From NCBI GenBank assembly GCA_045540975.1, contig JAZQIE010000147.1, positions 1 to 16,394 on the forward strand: a stretch of DNA of 16,394 bases, read 5' to 3'. Position 1 is the stretch's first letter. Each line of letters begins with the position of its first letter. The stretch is from SIG510 sp045540975. GTDB lineage: Bacteria; Bacillota; Clostridia; Oscillospirales; JAAYXM01. The notes under the pieces were generated by a model that was not told the origin of the DNA, did no database searches, and saw nothing but the letters and a program-made list of their open reading frames with translations. Position numbers and translations under genes: made by a program. Below, one piece after another: positions 7,000 through 14,037 of this stretch.

Positions 7000-8168
7000 A
7001 TTTTGCTCAATCCTTCCTGCTTGCGCTCAAAAGCCTGAGTACGGGCAAGGTCCGTTCCCTTCTCACCATGCTCGGCATCATCATCGGTGTTGCCGCGGTC
7101 ATTGTCATTGTGAGTCTGGGTCAAGGTCTGCAAAACGAGATGAACTCCGCAATCAGCGGAATGGGTACGGATTTAATCAATGTCACAATCGTGGGGCGCG
7201 GAAGCTCGCGCACCGTGAGTGAGGAAGATTTTTACACCTTTGCGGAGGAGAACGGGGACATTGTGCGAGGGGTCAGCCCGACCGCGACCCTCGCGGCAAG
7301 CATGAAATACGAAACCGAAGACCTCACCGCGTCTTTGACCGGTGTCAACGAGCAGTATCTTGCCATCAAAAATCTGACGGTGGCGCAAGGTCGGGGAATT
7401 ATGTATGTGGATTGCTTAAACCGTATGAATGTCTGTGTGGTGGGAAGCTATGTTGCCAATGAGTTTTTGGGCGGAAACCCCATCGGCCGCCAAATCAACA
7501 TCAACGGCTTCCATTACCGTGTGGTGGGTGTTCTGGAAGAACAGGCGGACTCCTCGGAGGGCAGTACCGACGATATGATTTTAGTCCCCTATACCTGCGG
7601 AACAAAAATCAGCGGCGGCAGAATGATGACCACTTACACGGTCGCGGCAGAAACCCCGGATGTGGCAGACCGTGTGGAAGCCGCACTTGAAAAAATGCTC
7701 TATCAAACCTTCCGCGATGAAGATGCCTACCGCATCATCAATATGGCGAGTGTGATGAGCACCATCAACGATTTGGTGGACAGCATGGTGCTGTTTTTGG
7801 TCGCAATCGCGGCAATTTCGCTGCTGGTCGGCGGAATCGGAATTATGAACATCATGCTGGTTTCGGTCACAGAGCGTACCCGTGAAATCGGCATCCGCAA
7901 ATCTGTGGGCGCGAAAGAGCGCGATATTTTGAGTCAATTTATCATCGAAGCGGGGACCACAAGCGGTGTGGGCGGTGTGCTCGGTATTCTGCTTGGGGTG
8001 GTTTGCTCGATTGTCCTCGGCAATCTGGTGGGACTTTCGGCATCTCCCACGATTGAGGCCATCACATTGGCATTCGGCGTGTCTGTTGGCATCGGGATTT
8101 TGTTTGGATACCTCCCTGCGCGCAAGGCGGCAAATCTCAACCCGATTGATGCGCTGCGCTACGATTGA
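6996..8168 (+). CDS. MacB-like ABC transporter permease (FtsX family)
   Basis: This membrane component of 390 residues follows the four-helix MacB plan. Helix 1 is at ~22-44 (LLTMLGIIIGVAAVIVIVSL), followed by a large extracytoplasmic MacB_PCD domain at ~45-255 and three C-terminal FtsX helices from ~258 onward (SMVLFLVAIAAISLLVGGIG, then ~312-336 and ~347-368). The hallmark SVTERTREIGIRKSVGAKERDI follows helix 2, and the protein ends ARKAANLNPIDALRYD, nearly universal in the family. The ATG overlaps the ATPase stop by four bases. MacB proteins act as mechanotransmitters that drive export without passing substrate through the membrane part. The cargo may be a peptide, drug or lipoprotein and is not known here. 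Confidence 0.95.
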   Translation: MNFAQSFLLALKSLSTGKVRSLLTMLGIIIGVAAVIVIVSLGQGLQNEMNSAISGMGTDLINVTIVGRGSSRTVSEEDFYTFAEENGDIVRGVSPTATLAASMKYETEDLTASLTGVNEQYLAIKNLTVAQGRGIMYVDCLNRMNVCVVGSYVANEFLGGNPIGRQININGFHYRVVGVLEEQADSSEGSTDDMILVPYTCGTKISGGRMMTTYTVAAETPDVADRVEAALEKMLYQTFRDEDAYRIINMASVMSTINDLVDSMVLFLVAIAAISLLVGGIGIMNIMLVSVTERTREIGIRKSVGAKERDILSQFIIEAGTTSGVGGVLGILLGVVCSIVLGNLVGLSASPTIEAITLAFGVSVGIGILFGYLPARKAANLNPIDALRYD

Positions 8169-8184
8169 TGAAAGGAGAAAGAGA

Positions 8185-10011
8185 ATGAAGCGATTTTTAA
8201 GTGTTCTGCTCGTACTGTCCATGCTGACCTCCTTCTTGCTTCCCGCATCGGCGGCGAGTGAGGACAGCGTGATTCAAACCGTGGGACTTCTCGGGATTCT
8301 AAACGGAAATGCTTCGGGCGAACTCAATCTGGGAAGCAACGTGACCCGCGCGGAATTCACCAAAATGGTGATTGCGGCAAGCCCCATGCGCGACCTGACC
8401 AGTGCAACCTCGGCATCCGCGCCGTTTCCCGACGTGCGCCGCAGCCATTGGGCGGCAGGCTATGTTTCGGCGGCGGTGAATGCGGACCTTGTCAACGGAT
8501 ACTTAGACGGGAAATTCCGTCCCGACAATCCGGTCAAGATGGAAGAGGCGGTCAATATCGTGCTGAAATTGCTCGGTTACAGTGCGTCCGATTTCTCGGG
8601 GACCTATCCCGAAGCTCAAATCAACAAATACCATGCGCTGAAATTGGATGAAAATGTCACCGCGGAAAAGGGGAATTACATGACCCGCCGCGACTGTATG
8701 TATCTCATCTACAACGCGCTTAATGCCACAAACAAGGAAGGGCGTGTGCATTGCACCACCTTGGGCTATGCGCTCGGAAAGGACGGCAAGCTTGACACCG
8801 CCGCACTTCTCAATGACACGGTTTCGGGACCTGTGATCGTGCGCAATTCGGATTGGCAGAGCGAGGTCGGATTTGATGTGACAAAAGCGACCGTGTTCAA
8901 AAACGATGTCAAGACCAACGCCGCCGCAATCACGGTTGACGATGTGGTCTACTATTCCAAAGAACTCCGCACCTTGTGGGTGTATGCGCAAAAGGCACAC
9001 GGCACACTCGAGGCGGCAAGCCCGAATCTCATCGCGCCCACCTCGGTCACGGTTTCGGGCAAAACCTATTCCCTCACGGGCGACGGCTCGTATGCGCTCT
9101 CGAATTTCGGGGGCATTAAGCTGGGTGATACGGTTACCCTGCTGCTCGGGAAAGACGGAAGTGTGGTCGGTACCGCGAGCGGAAGTGCAGTAAGCGGAGA
9201 AGTGTTCGGCGTGATTACGGGCATTTCGGTCAAGCAGTTTACCGATTCAAACGGCGCGGAATCCTCCGCGAAGGTGGTCACGGTTTTGGATACCGACGGC
9301 ATGACGGGGGAATACCGTTATGACAGCAAATATCTCTCGGTCGGGGATGTGGTGCGCGTCTCGGTCGGTGCAAGCGTGAGCATCACCAAACTCACAACGC
9401 GCAGACTTACGGGAGTGGTCAACGCAAGCGGCAACCGCATCGGTGCGCTGGATTTTGCCGATGACATCAAGATTTTGGATGTATGTGAGGGCCGCGGCCT
9501 TCGTGTCTACGGAAACCGTATCGCAAACATCACCTTAAAAGAAGGGGATGTGATTTGGTACAACACCAATGCAAGCGGCGAAATCACACACCTTCTGCTT
9601 GATGACGTGACGGGTGATTTGCGCGAATACGGAATCATCACCGCGATTGCAACCGGCGGAAACGATGCGGCAACCTCAAAGAGTTATACCTGCATCATAA
9701 ACGGCACCAAGCGTGTGATTACCAATGCAACCGCATCTCAGGAAATCAAACAGGGCGGATGCTCTGTGGTGACCGCCGCGGACGGCAAGGTCAAGCTGGA
9801 AAACTTAAAACAAACCCTGCTCCGTGCGGTGAGTGAGACCACCGCGCAAGCCTCCAACACAAGCTACCGCGTGGCGAATTCGGTTGTGGTCTATGAAGTG
9901 AAAGACGGGGAATATCTGGTTTCAAGCATTGCCGCAATCGCAGACGGCACATATGATTTGACCGGCTTCTACGACAGCGACGGTCTGATTCGCATCATCA
10001 TTGCAAAATAA
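8185..10011 (+). CDS. Secreted protein with three S-layer homology (SLH) domains
   Basis: This 608-residue protein is probably secreted and bound to the cell wall. A clear signal peptide (MKRFLSVLLVLSMLTSFLLP) has a likely cut after ASA at ~23. SLH domains lie at ~26-68 (TRAEFTKMVI), ~80-133 (FPDVRRSHWAAGYVSAAV, then GYLDGKFRPDNPV) and a weaker one at ~140-183 (TRRDCMYLIYNAL). They usually bind pyruvylated secondary wall polymer. The remaining ~420 residues are Val/Thr/Gly-rich with predicted beta structure and recurring strands such as GVITGISV, TGVVNASG and GIITAIAT; no enzyme motif is recognised. AAGGAG stands eight bases before the ATG, and the permease stop is only 16 bases upstream, so it is probably in the same operon. 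The frame is open further upstream, but that part overlaps the permease and lacks a signal peptide. Confidence 0.92.
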   Translation: MKRFLSVLLVLSMLTSFLLPASAASEDSVIQTVGLLGILNGNASGELNLGSNVTRAEFTKMVIAASPMRDLTSATSASAPFPDVRRSHWAAGYVSAAVNADLVNGYLDGKFRPDNPVKMEEAVNIVLKLLGYSASDFSGTYPEAQINKYHALKLDENVTAEKGNYMTRRDCMYLIYNALNATNKEGRVHCTTLGYALGKDGKLDTAALLNDTVSGPVIVRNSDWQSEVGFDVTKATVFKNDVKTNAAAITVDDVVYYSKELRTLWVYAQKAHGTLEAASPNLIAPTSVTVSGKTYSLTGDGSYALSNFGGIKLGDTVTLLLGKDGSVVGTASGSAVSGEVFGVITGISVKQFTDSNGAESSAKVVTVLDTDGMTGEYRYDSKYLSVGDVVRVSVGASVSITKLTTRRLTGVVNASGNRIGALDFADDIKILDVCEGRGLRVYGNRIANITLKEGDVIWYNTNASGEITHLLLDDVTGDLREYGIITAIATGGNDAATSKSYTCIINGTKRVITNATASQEIKQGGCSVVTAADGKVKLENLKQTLLRAVSETTAQASNTSYRVANSVVVYEVKDGEYLVSSIAAIADGTYDLTGFYDSDGLIRIIIAK

Positions 10012-10013
10012 CA

Positions 10014-10045
10014 GAAAGCACCGAACATCGTTCGGTGCTTTCTTT
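10014..10045 (+). terminator. Terminator of the exporter-SLH operon, shared with the convergent gene
   Basis: GAAAGCACCGAAC (10014-10026) pairs over 13 bases with GTTCGGTGCTTTC (10030-10042), followed by TTTATG. It begins three bases after the SLH stop and also directly follows the stop of the minus-strand MBL gene, so it may serve both strands, better on the plus strand. Confidence 0.88.
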
Positions 10046-11069
10046 ATGCATCGCAGTTTTCACACGGTCGGAAACCCTCGTTGAATGCGGCTTCCCGTGA
10101 GGTGAAATACACACGGTTTTTCTCTTTGGGCAAGGTTTCGCAGGAGGGGAGATGGAACACCTTGCTGTTTTTATTCCCGATGAAGCATTTGTCCGACACA
10201 ACAGGCTTCGGCTTCGGGGTCTTGTCGGTGGTGAATTCCACCGTCTTGCCGTCTGTGGTCGCGATGACATCCCCGTGCAAATCGGTGCGGTATACCGTGA
10301 CATCCGCATCCTGCAAACGGCTGAGTACCTCCTCGGTCGGGTGTCCGTAAGTGTTGCCGTGTCCGACCGAAATCACCGCATATGCGGGGTTTACCGCGCG
10401 CAAAAACGGGTAGGAGGTGGAGGTGTCGCTTCCGTGGTGTCCCACCTTCAAAACCGTTGCGGCAAGGTCGCGCTCGCTCCAAGTCCCCAAAAGGTCGGAC
10501 TCTGCCTCGCGCTCCATATCGCCCGTGAATAAGAACGAGACCTCACCAAGCTCCACCTTCAGCACAATCGAGGTGTCGTTGGTCTCTTCGTACTGCTCGG
10601 TCGGACCGAGTACGGTCACGGTCGCATCCCCAAGCGCGAAAGTGTCGCCCGATTTTGGGACTGTGATTTCCGAGGCATTGATTTCCGCGGCAAGCATGAA
10701 CTTTTCAAACACCGCGCTGTCATACGATAAAACAGGGGTGAGCACGGTCACCACCTGCGAGAAATTCAGCGCGCCCGCAAGTCCGCCCACATGGTCCTCA
10801 TGCGCATGGGTGCAGACCAAATAATCCAGTTTTTTGAGTTCTAAGCGTTTTAGCACCGAAACAATCAAACTGCTGTCTTCGCGGTTTCCGCCGTCAATCA
10901 GCATGGCGGCATCTCCGCAGCGGAGCAGTGCCGCATCCGCCTGCCCGACATCCAAAAACCGCACCTCCAAAGGTGCAAGGTCTCCGCTTTGGACGGTTTG
11001 CACGGTGTTGGTGTCGCACGCGCACAGTAACACCAAAAGCGCCAGTATCAGCGCAAGAATCCGTTTCAT
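10044..11069 (-). CDS. Secreted MBL-fold hydrolase, ComEC C-domain type, with C-terminal Cys domain
   Basis: This 341-residue protein probably sits outside the membrane. The N terminus MKRILALILALLVLLCACD is a signal peptide with a plausible lipobox (Cys18). The metallo-beta-lactamase domain (~33-280) has FLDVGQADAALL, the metal motif THAHEDHVGG (H88, H90, D92, H93), FLFTGD (D184), KVGHHGSD (H211) and H243, the pattern of the ComEC/Rec2 soluble domain and related phosphodiesterases. A short linker rich in Lys/Pro leads to a ~48-residue C-terminal domain (KCFIGNKNSKVFHLPSC through RPCENC) resembling the Ada-like zinc-binding domain seen on extracellular nucleases and MBL proteins. No ComEC membrane channel is present, so it is not ComEC itself. 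AAAGGAG is eight bases from the ATG. No clean promoter is seen. A role on DNA or nucleotides is inferred. Confidence 0.9.
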   Translation of the reverse strand: MKRILALILALLVLLCACDTNTVQTVQSGDLAPLEVRFLDVGQADAALLRCGDAAMLIDGGNREDSSLIVSVLKRLELKKLDYLVCTHAHEDHVGGLAGALNFSQVVTVLTPVLSYDSAVFEKFMLAAEINASEITVPKSGDTFALGDATVTVLGPTEQYEETNDTSIVLKVELGEVSFLFTGDMEREAESDLLGTWSERDLAATVLKVGHHGSDTSTSYPFLRAVNPAYAVISVGHGNTYGHPTEEVLSRLQDADVTVYRTDLHGDVIATTDGKTVEFTTDKTPKPKPVVSDKCFIGNKNSKVFHLPSCETLPKEKNRVYFTSREAAFNEGFRPCENCDA

Positions 11070-11109
11070 GCTCTCACTCCTTTCATAATTCTATTAAACC
11101 ACAAAACCT

Positions 11110-11125
11110 GTCCGATAGAAAGGAC
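11110..11125. promoter_or_regulatory. Inverted repeat GTCC-N8-GGAC in divergent region
   Basis: GTCC (11110-11113) and GGAC (11122-11125) flank GATAGAAA, between the MBL gene and the radical-SAM gene. A site of the same form occurs at 15203-15218. A binding site is possible but unproven. Confidence 0.25.
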
Positions 11126-11140
11126 TTTTTTGCAGAAATA

Positions 11141-11149
11141 TGATATAAT
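11141..11149 (+). promoter_or_regulatory. Extended -10 promoter of the radical-SAM gene
   Basis: TGATATAAT is a perfect extended -10 element. No good -35 box stands 16-18 bases upstream, where AAGGAC is found. It lies 23 bases before the ATG, with an AAAGGAGGTG ribosome site between. Confidence 0.65.
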
Positions 11150-11172
11150 GGAAAAAAGGAGGTGTGTGCAGA

Positions 11173-12030
11173 ATGTGTGAACTTTGTCCGAGAATGTGTA
11201 AAATTGACAGAGAACAGGCGGTTGGCTTTTGCGGCATGGATGCGCGTGTAAAAATCGCGCGCGCGGCACTGCATTTTTGGGAAGAGCCGTGCATTTCGGG
11301 AGAGCGCGGCTCGGGTACCGTGTTCTTTTCGGGTTGTAATTTGAAATGTGTTTTCTGTCAGAATTTTGATATCAGCACGGGAAGAAAAGGGTATTTTGTC
11401 ACAATCCGGGAACTTTCCGAGATTTTTATGCAGCTGCAGGAGCAGGGCGCACACAACATCAATCTGGTCACACCCACCCATTTTGTCCCCCAAATCATCG
11501 AGGCGCTCGCGCTTTCGGATTTGCACATTCCCGTGGTGTATAACTGCGGCGGATATGAATCCGTGGAAACCCTGAAACTGCTGGACGGCTATGTGGATAT
11601 CTATCTCCCCGATTTCAAATACCGCTCGGAAAAACTCGCGGTGGAGTATTCCGCCGCGCCGAACTATTTTGAAGTGGCATCCGCCGCCATCCGTGAGATG
11701 GTGGCGCAGGTGGGAAAACCCGTGTTTGATGAAGACGGGTTGCTGCGCCGCGGTGTCATTGTGCGCCATATGATGCTCCCCGGCTGTCTCTTTGATACCA
11801 AGAAAATCATCGACTATCTCTATGACACACATGGGAATGACATTTACCTGAGTTTGATGAGTCAGTACACCCCCATGCCGCAGGCGGAGGGGAAACTCGC
11901 GCAAAAGCTCAACCCGAAGCACTACGATGCCATGGTGGAATACAGTGTGGAGAAGGGTATCACCCAAGCCTTTGTCCAGGATGCCACCTCCGCCTCCGAT
12001 GTCTACATCCCGGAATTTAGAGGAGAATGA
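11173..12030 (+). CDS. Radical SAM protein, PflX type (COG1313-like)
   Basis: This 285-residue protein resembles pyruvate formate-lyase activating enzymes. It starts MCELCPRMCKIDR, a Cys-rich segment typical of the PflX group, followed by GFCG. The radical-SAM cluster motif CNLKCVFCQNFDIS supplies C55, C59 and C62, in the CxxxCxxC spacing that binds a 4Fe-4S cluster and S-adenosylmethionine. A barrel follows with VTPTHFVPQI, YNCGGYES and VDIYLPDFKY. ATG 11173 is chosen because AGGAGG is ten bases upstream; GTG 11164 overlaps that site. It is transcribed alone and ends at a strong hairpin. No glycyl-radical enzyme is encoded in this window, so the substrate is unknown. Proteins of this group are widespread but poorly characterised. 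Confidence 0.88.
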   Translation: MCELCPRMCKIDREQAVGFCGMDARVKIARAALHFWEEPCISGERGSGTVFFSGCNLKCVFCQNFDISTGRKGYFVTIRELSEIFMQLQEQGAHNINLVTPTHFVPQIIEALALSDLHIPVVYNCGGYESVETLKLLDGYVDIYLPDFKYRSEKLAVEYSAAPNYFEVASAAIREMVAQVGKPVFDEDGLLRRGVIVRHMMLPGCLFDTKKIIDYLYDTHGNDIYLSLMSQYTPMPQAEGKLAQKLNPKHYDAMVEYSVEKGITQAFVQDATSASDVYIPEFRGE

Positions 12031-12073
12031 AAAAAGCACCCCTAAGACCAACCGCCTTATGGGGTGCTTTTTT
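12030..12073. terminator. Bidirectional terminator between convergent genes
   Basis: AAAAAAGCACCCC (12030-12042) pairs perfectly with GGGGTGCTTTTTT (12061-12073) around an 18-base loop, giving T6 tails on both strands. The left arm starts at the last base of the radical-SAM stop. The right arm codes the last residues (KSTP) of the minus-strand regulator, whose stop lies in the loop. Confidence 0.88.
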
Positions 12074-12638
12074 GCTGCATCAAACCGTGTTTGTTCCAAT
12101 AAAAGTAAAGGATTCCGCCGCCGCGGAGATGGATACGGGTTTCCGCATTCCCTTCGGGATAGAATTTCACAAATTGCATTCGATCTGCGGTGACATAGGC
12201 GAGAAACGAAATAAAATGTGCTTTGGTCATGGGGTGATGCACGGTGACAAACTGCTCATCCTCGACCTGCTCAATGCTGAGAGAATGCGCCCCGTCAACC
12301 TCCTCCGCTTCAAGTGGGGGAAGGGAAACACCGCAGCACGAAATGTGCGCATCGCCCATGGAATGAAGGGCGTTTCCGCAAATGGGACAAACGTAGAATT
12401 TACCGCGCAGCAGGTTGGAGGAAACATTCTTGTTTTGAATTGGCGTTCCCGCCATGAGTTCACTCACCGACACCCCAAGCGCACGGGAAATCGGCTCAAT
12501 GAGTGAAATGTCGGGAAGACCCTTCGCGGTTTCCCATTTGGATACCGCCTTGGCACTCACTCCGAGTAGTTCCGCAAGGCTTGCCTGGGTAAGACCCTTT
12601 TTCTCGCGAAGTTCTTTGATGATATGTGAAAGATTCAT
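12057..12638 (-). CDS. Xre-family regulator fused to a desulfoferrodoxin-like domain lacking the catalytic Cys
   Basis: This 193-residue protein has an N-terminal helix-turn-helix (~5-62; LTQASLAELLGVSAKAVSKWE) and a C-terminal desulfoferrodoxin-like region. Residues 84, 87, 101 and 102 form CPIC plus CC, like the desulforedoxin iron centre. Residues ~116-186 follow the superoxide-reductase fold: H118, H135 in VHHPM, H141 in TKAHF and H184 in the C-terminal NKHGL match the four His ligands. The Cys expected three residues before that last His is Trp181 (codon TGG at 12098-12096). The protein is therefore likely a redox, metal or oxygen sensor rather than an active superoxide reductase; this is inferred. 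ATG 12636-12638 is preferred over GTG 12647, which overlaps the GAGGTGA ribosome site. It has its own promoter. Confidence 0.85.
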   Translation of the reverse strand: MNLSHIIKELREKKGLTQASLAELLGVSAKAVSKWETAKGLPDISLIEPISRALGVSVSELMAGTPIQNKNVSSNLLRGKFYVCPICGNALHSMGDAHISCCGVSLPPLEAEEVDGAHSLSIEQVEDEQFVTVHHPMTKAHFISFLAYVTADRMQFVKFYPEGNAETRIHLRGGGILYFYWNKHGLMQQKSTP

Positions 12639-12656
12639 ACTTCTCACCTCGGAACG

Positions 12657-12685
12657 ATTATACCCGAAAGCGAACGACCCTGCAA
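12657..12685 (-). promoter_or_regulatory. Promoter of the Xre/desulfoferrodoxin-like regulator
   Basis: On the minus strand TTGCAG (12685-12680) and TATAAT (12662-12657) stand exactly 17 bases apart. Transcription should start near 12650, leaving only about 12 bases of leader with the GAGGTGA ribosome site. Confidence 0.75.
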
Positions 12686-12704
12686 CCTACGAAGAGTAGA
12701 CAAG

Positions 12705-12733
12705 AAACACCCCGCCTGAGAGGCGGGGTGTTT
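12705..12733 (-). terminator. Terminator of the AAA+/VWA cassette
   Basis: AAACACCCCGCC (12705-12716) pairs over 12 bases with GGCGGGGTGTTT (12722-12733), loop TGAGA. It lies 12 bases after the VWA gene stop; on the minus strand the tail is TTTCTTG, a short T tract. Confidence 0.82.
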
Positions 12734-12744
12734 ACGATTCAAAG

Positions 12745-14037
12745 TCACTCGATAAGATTTTGCGGAAGGATTCGTGCCACTTTGCCCCACGGTGGCGTAA
12801 AGTCAAGGTTGTTAATCATCCATAAAACCGGGATGCCCATTGTATCCGCTTGCGATGGGTAGGGGCCGTCACCATCGGTAAATATCACGATGCAGGCGGG
12901 CAGTTCATCCTTATAGTGATTACGGACATAATCAAAGATAACCGTAAAATCCGTCCCACCGCCGCCGTATGGGAGAATACGCATCAAATCGCCCACGGTT
13001 TCAAACGAAATCGGCGGTATGACAGCAGCATCAAAGAAACCGAGTTTTCCCGTTAGTTTCCCCGCAAACTGCTCGATTGCACCGCGGATTTCGGAATATA
13101 CAACCGCTAAATCGTCATCATCGACCGAGCCTGAGGTGTCCACCATAAAGAGCACATCTTTTGAGATAAAATCCCTCTCGTTAAAATCCGGTAAAAAGAA
13201 CTCCGTATCGATAAACCGTCGGTCGGGCGGAGCAAAGGAATAATCGCAAATGCGTTCCTGAACGAAGGTATCTAAAACCTTTTTCCAATCAACGGTGGGC
13301 TCCTTCGTCTTATCAAACATTCGCTTTGCAAAATCGGGAACGCTACCGAAACCGTTGATGCCGACTGCCGCAGAACTTGCGGCGGAAGCGGCGCGGCCTT
13401 GCCATTCCTGCTTCAAGTTTTCTTCCGAGGAGCATTCGTCCGAGGCCTCCTTGCGTTCCCTCAAAAAGACATCCGTCTCGGGCAAGTCAAGAATGATTTC
13501 GCCGCCGCGTCCCGTATCGGACTTTTCATTCCACCACAGGTCACTGTCCATGAGAAATTTGCTTCGGGTATGCACGTCAAACGCATAAAGACTGTACGGA
13601 AGCCTTGTGAAGATTTCTTCCGGAGTCATTTCGGCGGGAGAAGTGCTCGCGTCCGACACCGTTCGATGGACCGTTCCGAGGTGTGCATAACGTTTCTTTG
13701 TGAAGCCGCAGTTTGTTAAAAGCGCGTTGATTTGAATGTCACACGCAAAGTGATAGTCGTCCCCCTCACGGTCGAAGGGACGCCAAATATGACCGGAAAT
13801 GATGTGCATCACCTGATGGCAAAGAAGATAATCCAATTCGTGTTCGTACAGCTTCTCCAAAAAATCGGGTGAGAAGTAGATACAACGGCCGTTGGTGGAC
13901 ATCTTTTTCAAATCGGAAACCGCAACAAATCTCAGGTACATCAACAAAAGCGCGAAGAAAGGATGTGAAGACATCAGCCTTTCGCGAGAGGCTTGTATTT
14001 TCTTTTGCAGGCGGGATTTCCTTTGTTTTGTCATCAT
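12745..14037 (-). CDS. VWA-like protein with metallopeptidase-like N domain (DUF2201/COG3864 type)
   Basis: This 430-residue cytoplasmic protein has two parts. The N-terminal region (~20-290) resembles the putative metallopeptidase part of this family, with CHQVMHIISGH (residues 73-83) and HFACDIQINALL (~96-107). The usual HExxH is HQVMH here, with Gln75 for the catalytic Glu (codon CAG), so peptidase activity is doubtful. The C-terminal von Willebrand A domain (~293-430) has an intact metal-ion adhesion site: DTSGS (300-304), T362 in GGGGTDF, and D388 in IFTDGDGP. A low-complexity Ala/Ser stretch and acidic linker lie at ~195-230. ATG 14037 overlaps the upstream AAA+ gene stop by four bases; a second ATG at 14034 is also possible. 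With its partner it resembles MoxR/VWA pairs that act in assembly or activation of other proteins. The client is unknown. Confidence 0.87.
   Translation of the reverse strand: MMTKQRKSRLQKKIQASRERLMSSHPFFALLLMYLRFVAVSDLKKMSTNGRCIYFSPDFLEKLYEHELDYLLCHQVMHIISGHIWRPFDREGDDYHFACDIQINALLTNCGFTKKRYAHLGTVHRTVSDASTSPAEMTPEEIFTRLPYSLYAFDVHTRSKFLMDSDLWWNEKSDTGRGGEIILDLPETDVFLRERKEASDECSSEENLKQEWQGRAASAASSAAVGINGFGSVPDFAKRMFDKTKEPTVDWKKVLDTFVQERICDYSFAPPDRRFIDTEFFLPDFNERDFISKDVLFMVDTSGSVDDDDLAVVYSEIRGAIEQFAGKLTGKLGFFDAAVIPPISFETVGDLMRILPYGGGGTDFTVIFDYVRNHYKDELPACIVIFTDGDGPYPSQADTMGIPVLWMINNLDFTPPWGKVARILPQNLIE

Noticed and set aside
7966..8184. Longer N terminus for the SLH protein
   Set aside because: It lies in another frame inside the permease gene; the start at 8185 has a strong ribosome site and gives a proper signal peptide.
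10044..11069. Calling the MBL protein a full ComEC competence channel
   Set aside because: There is no competence transmembrane domain; only the soluble MBL part is present behind a signal peptide.
11083..12099. 338-codon open frame opposite the radical-SAM gene
   Set aside because: It is the antisense shadow of a gene with intact motifs, crosses the terminator, and has no recognisable domain.
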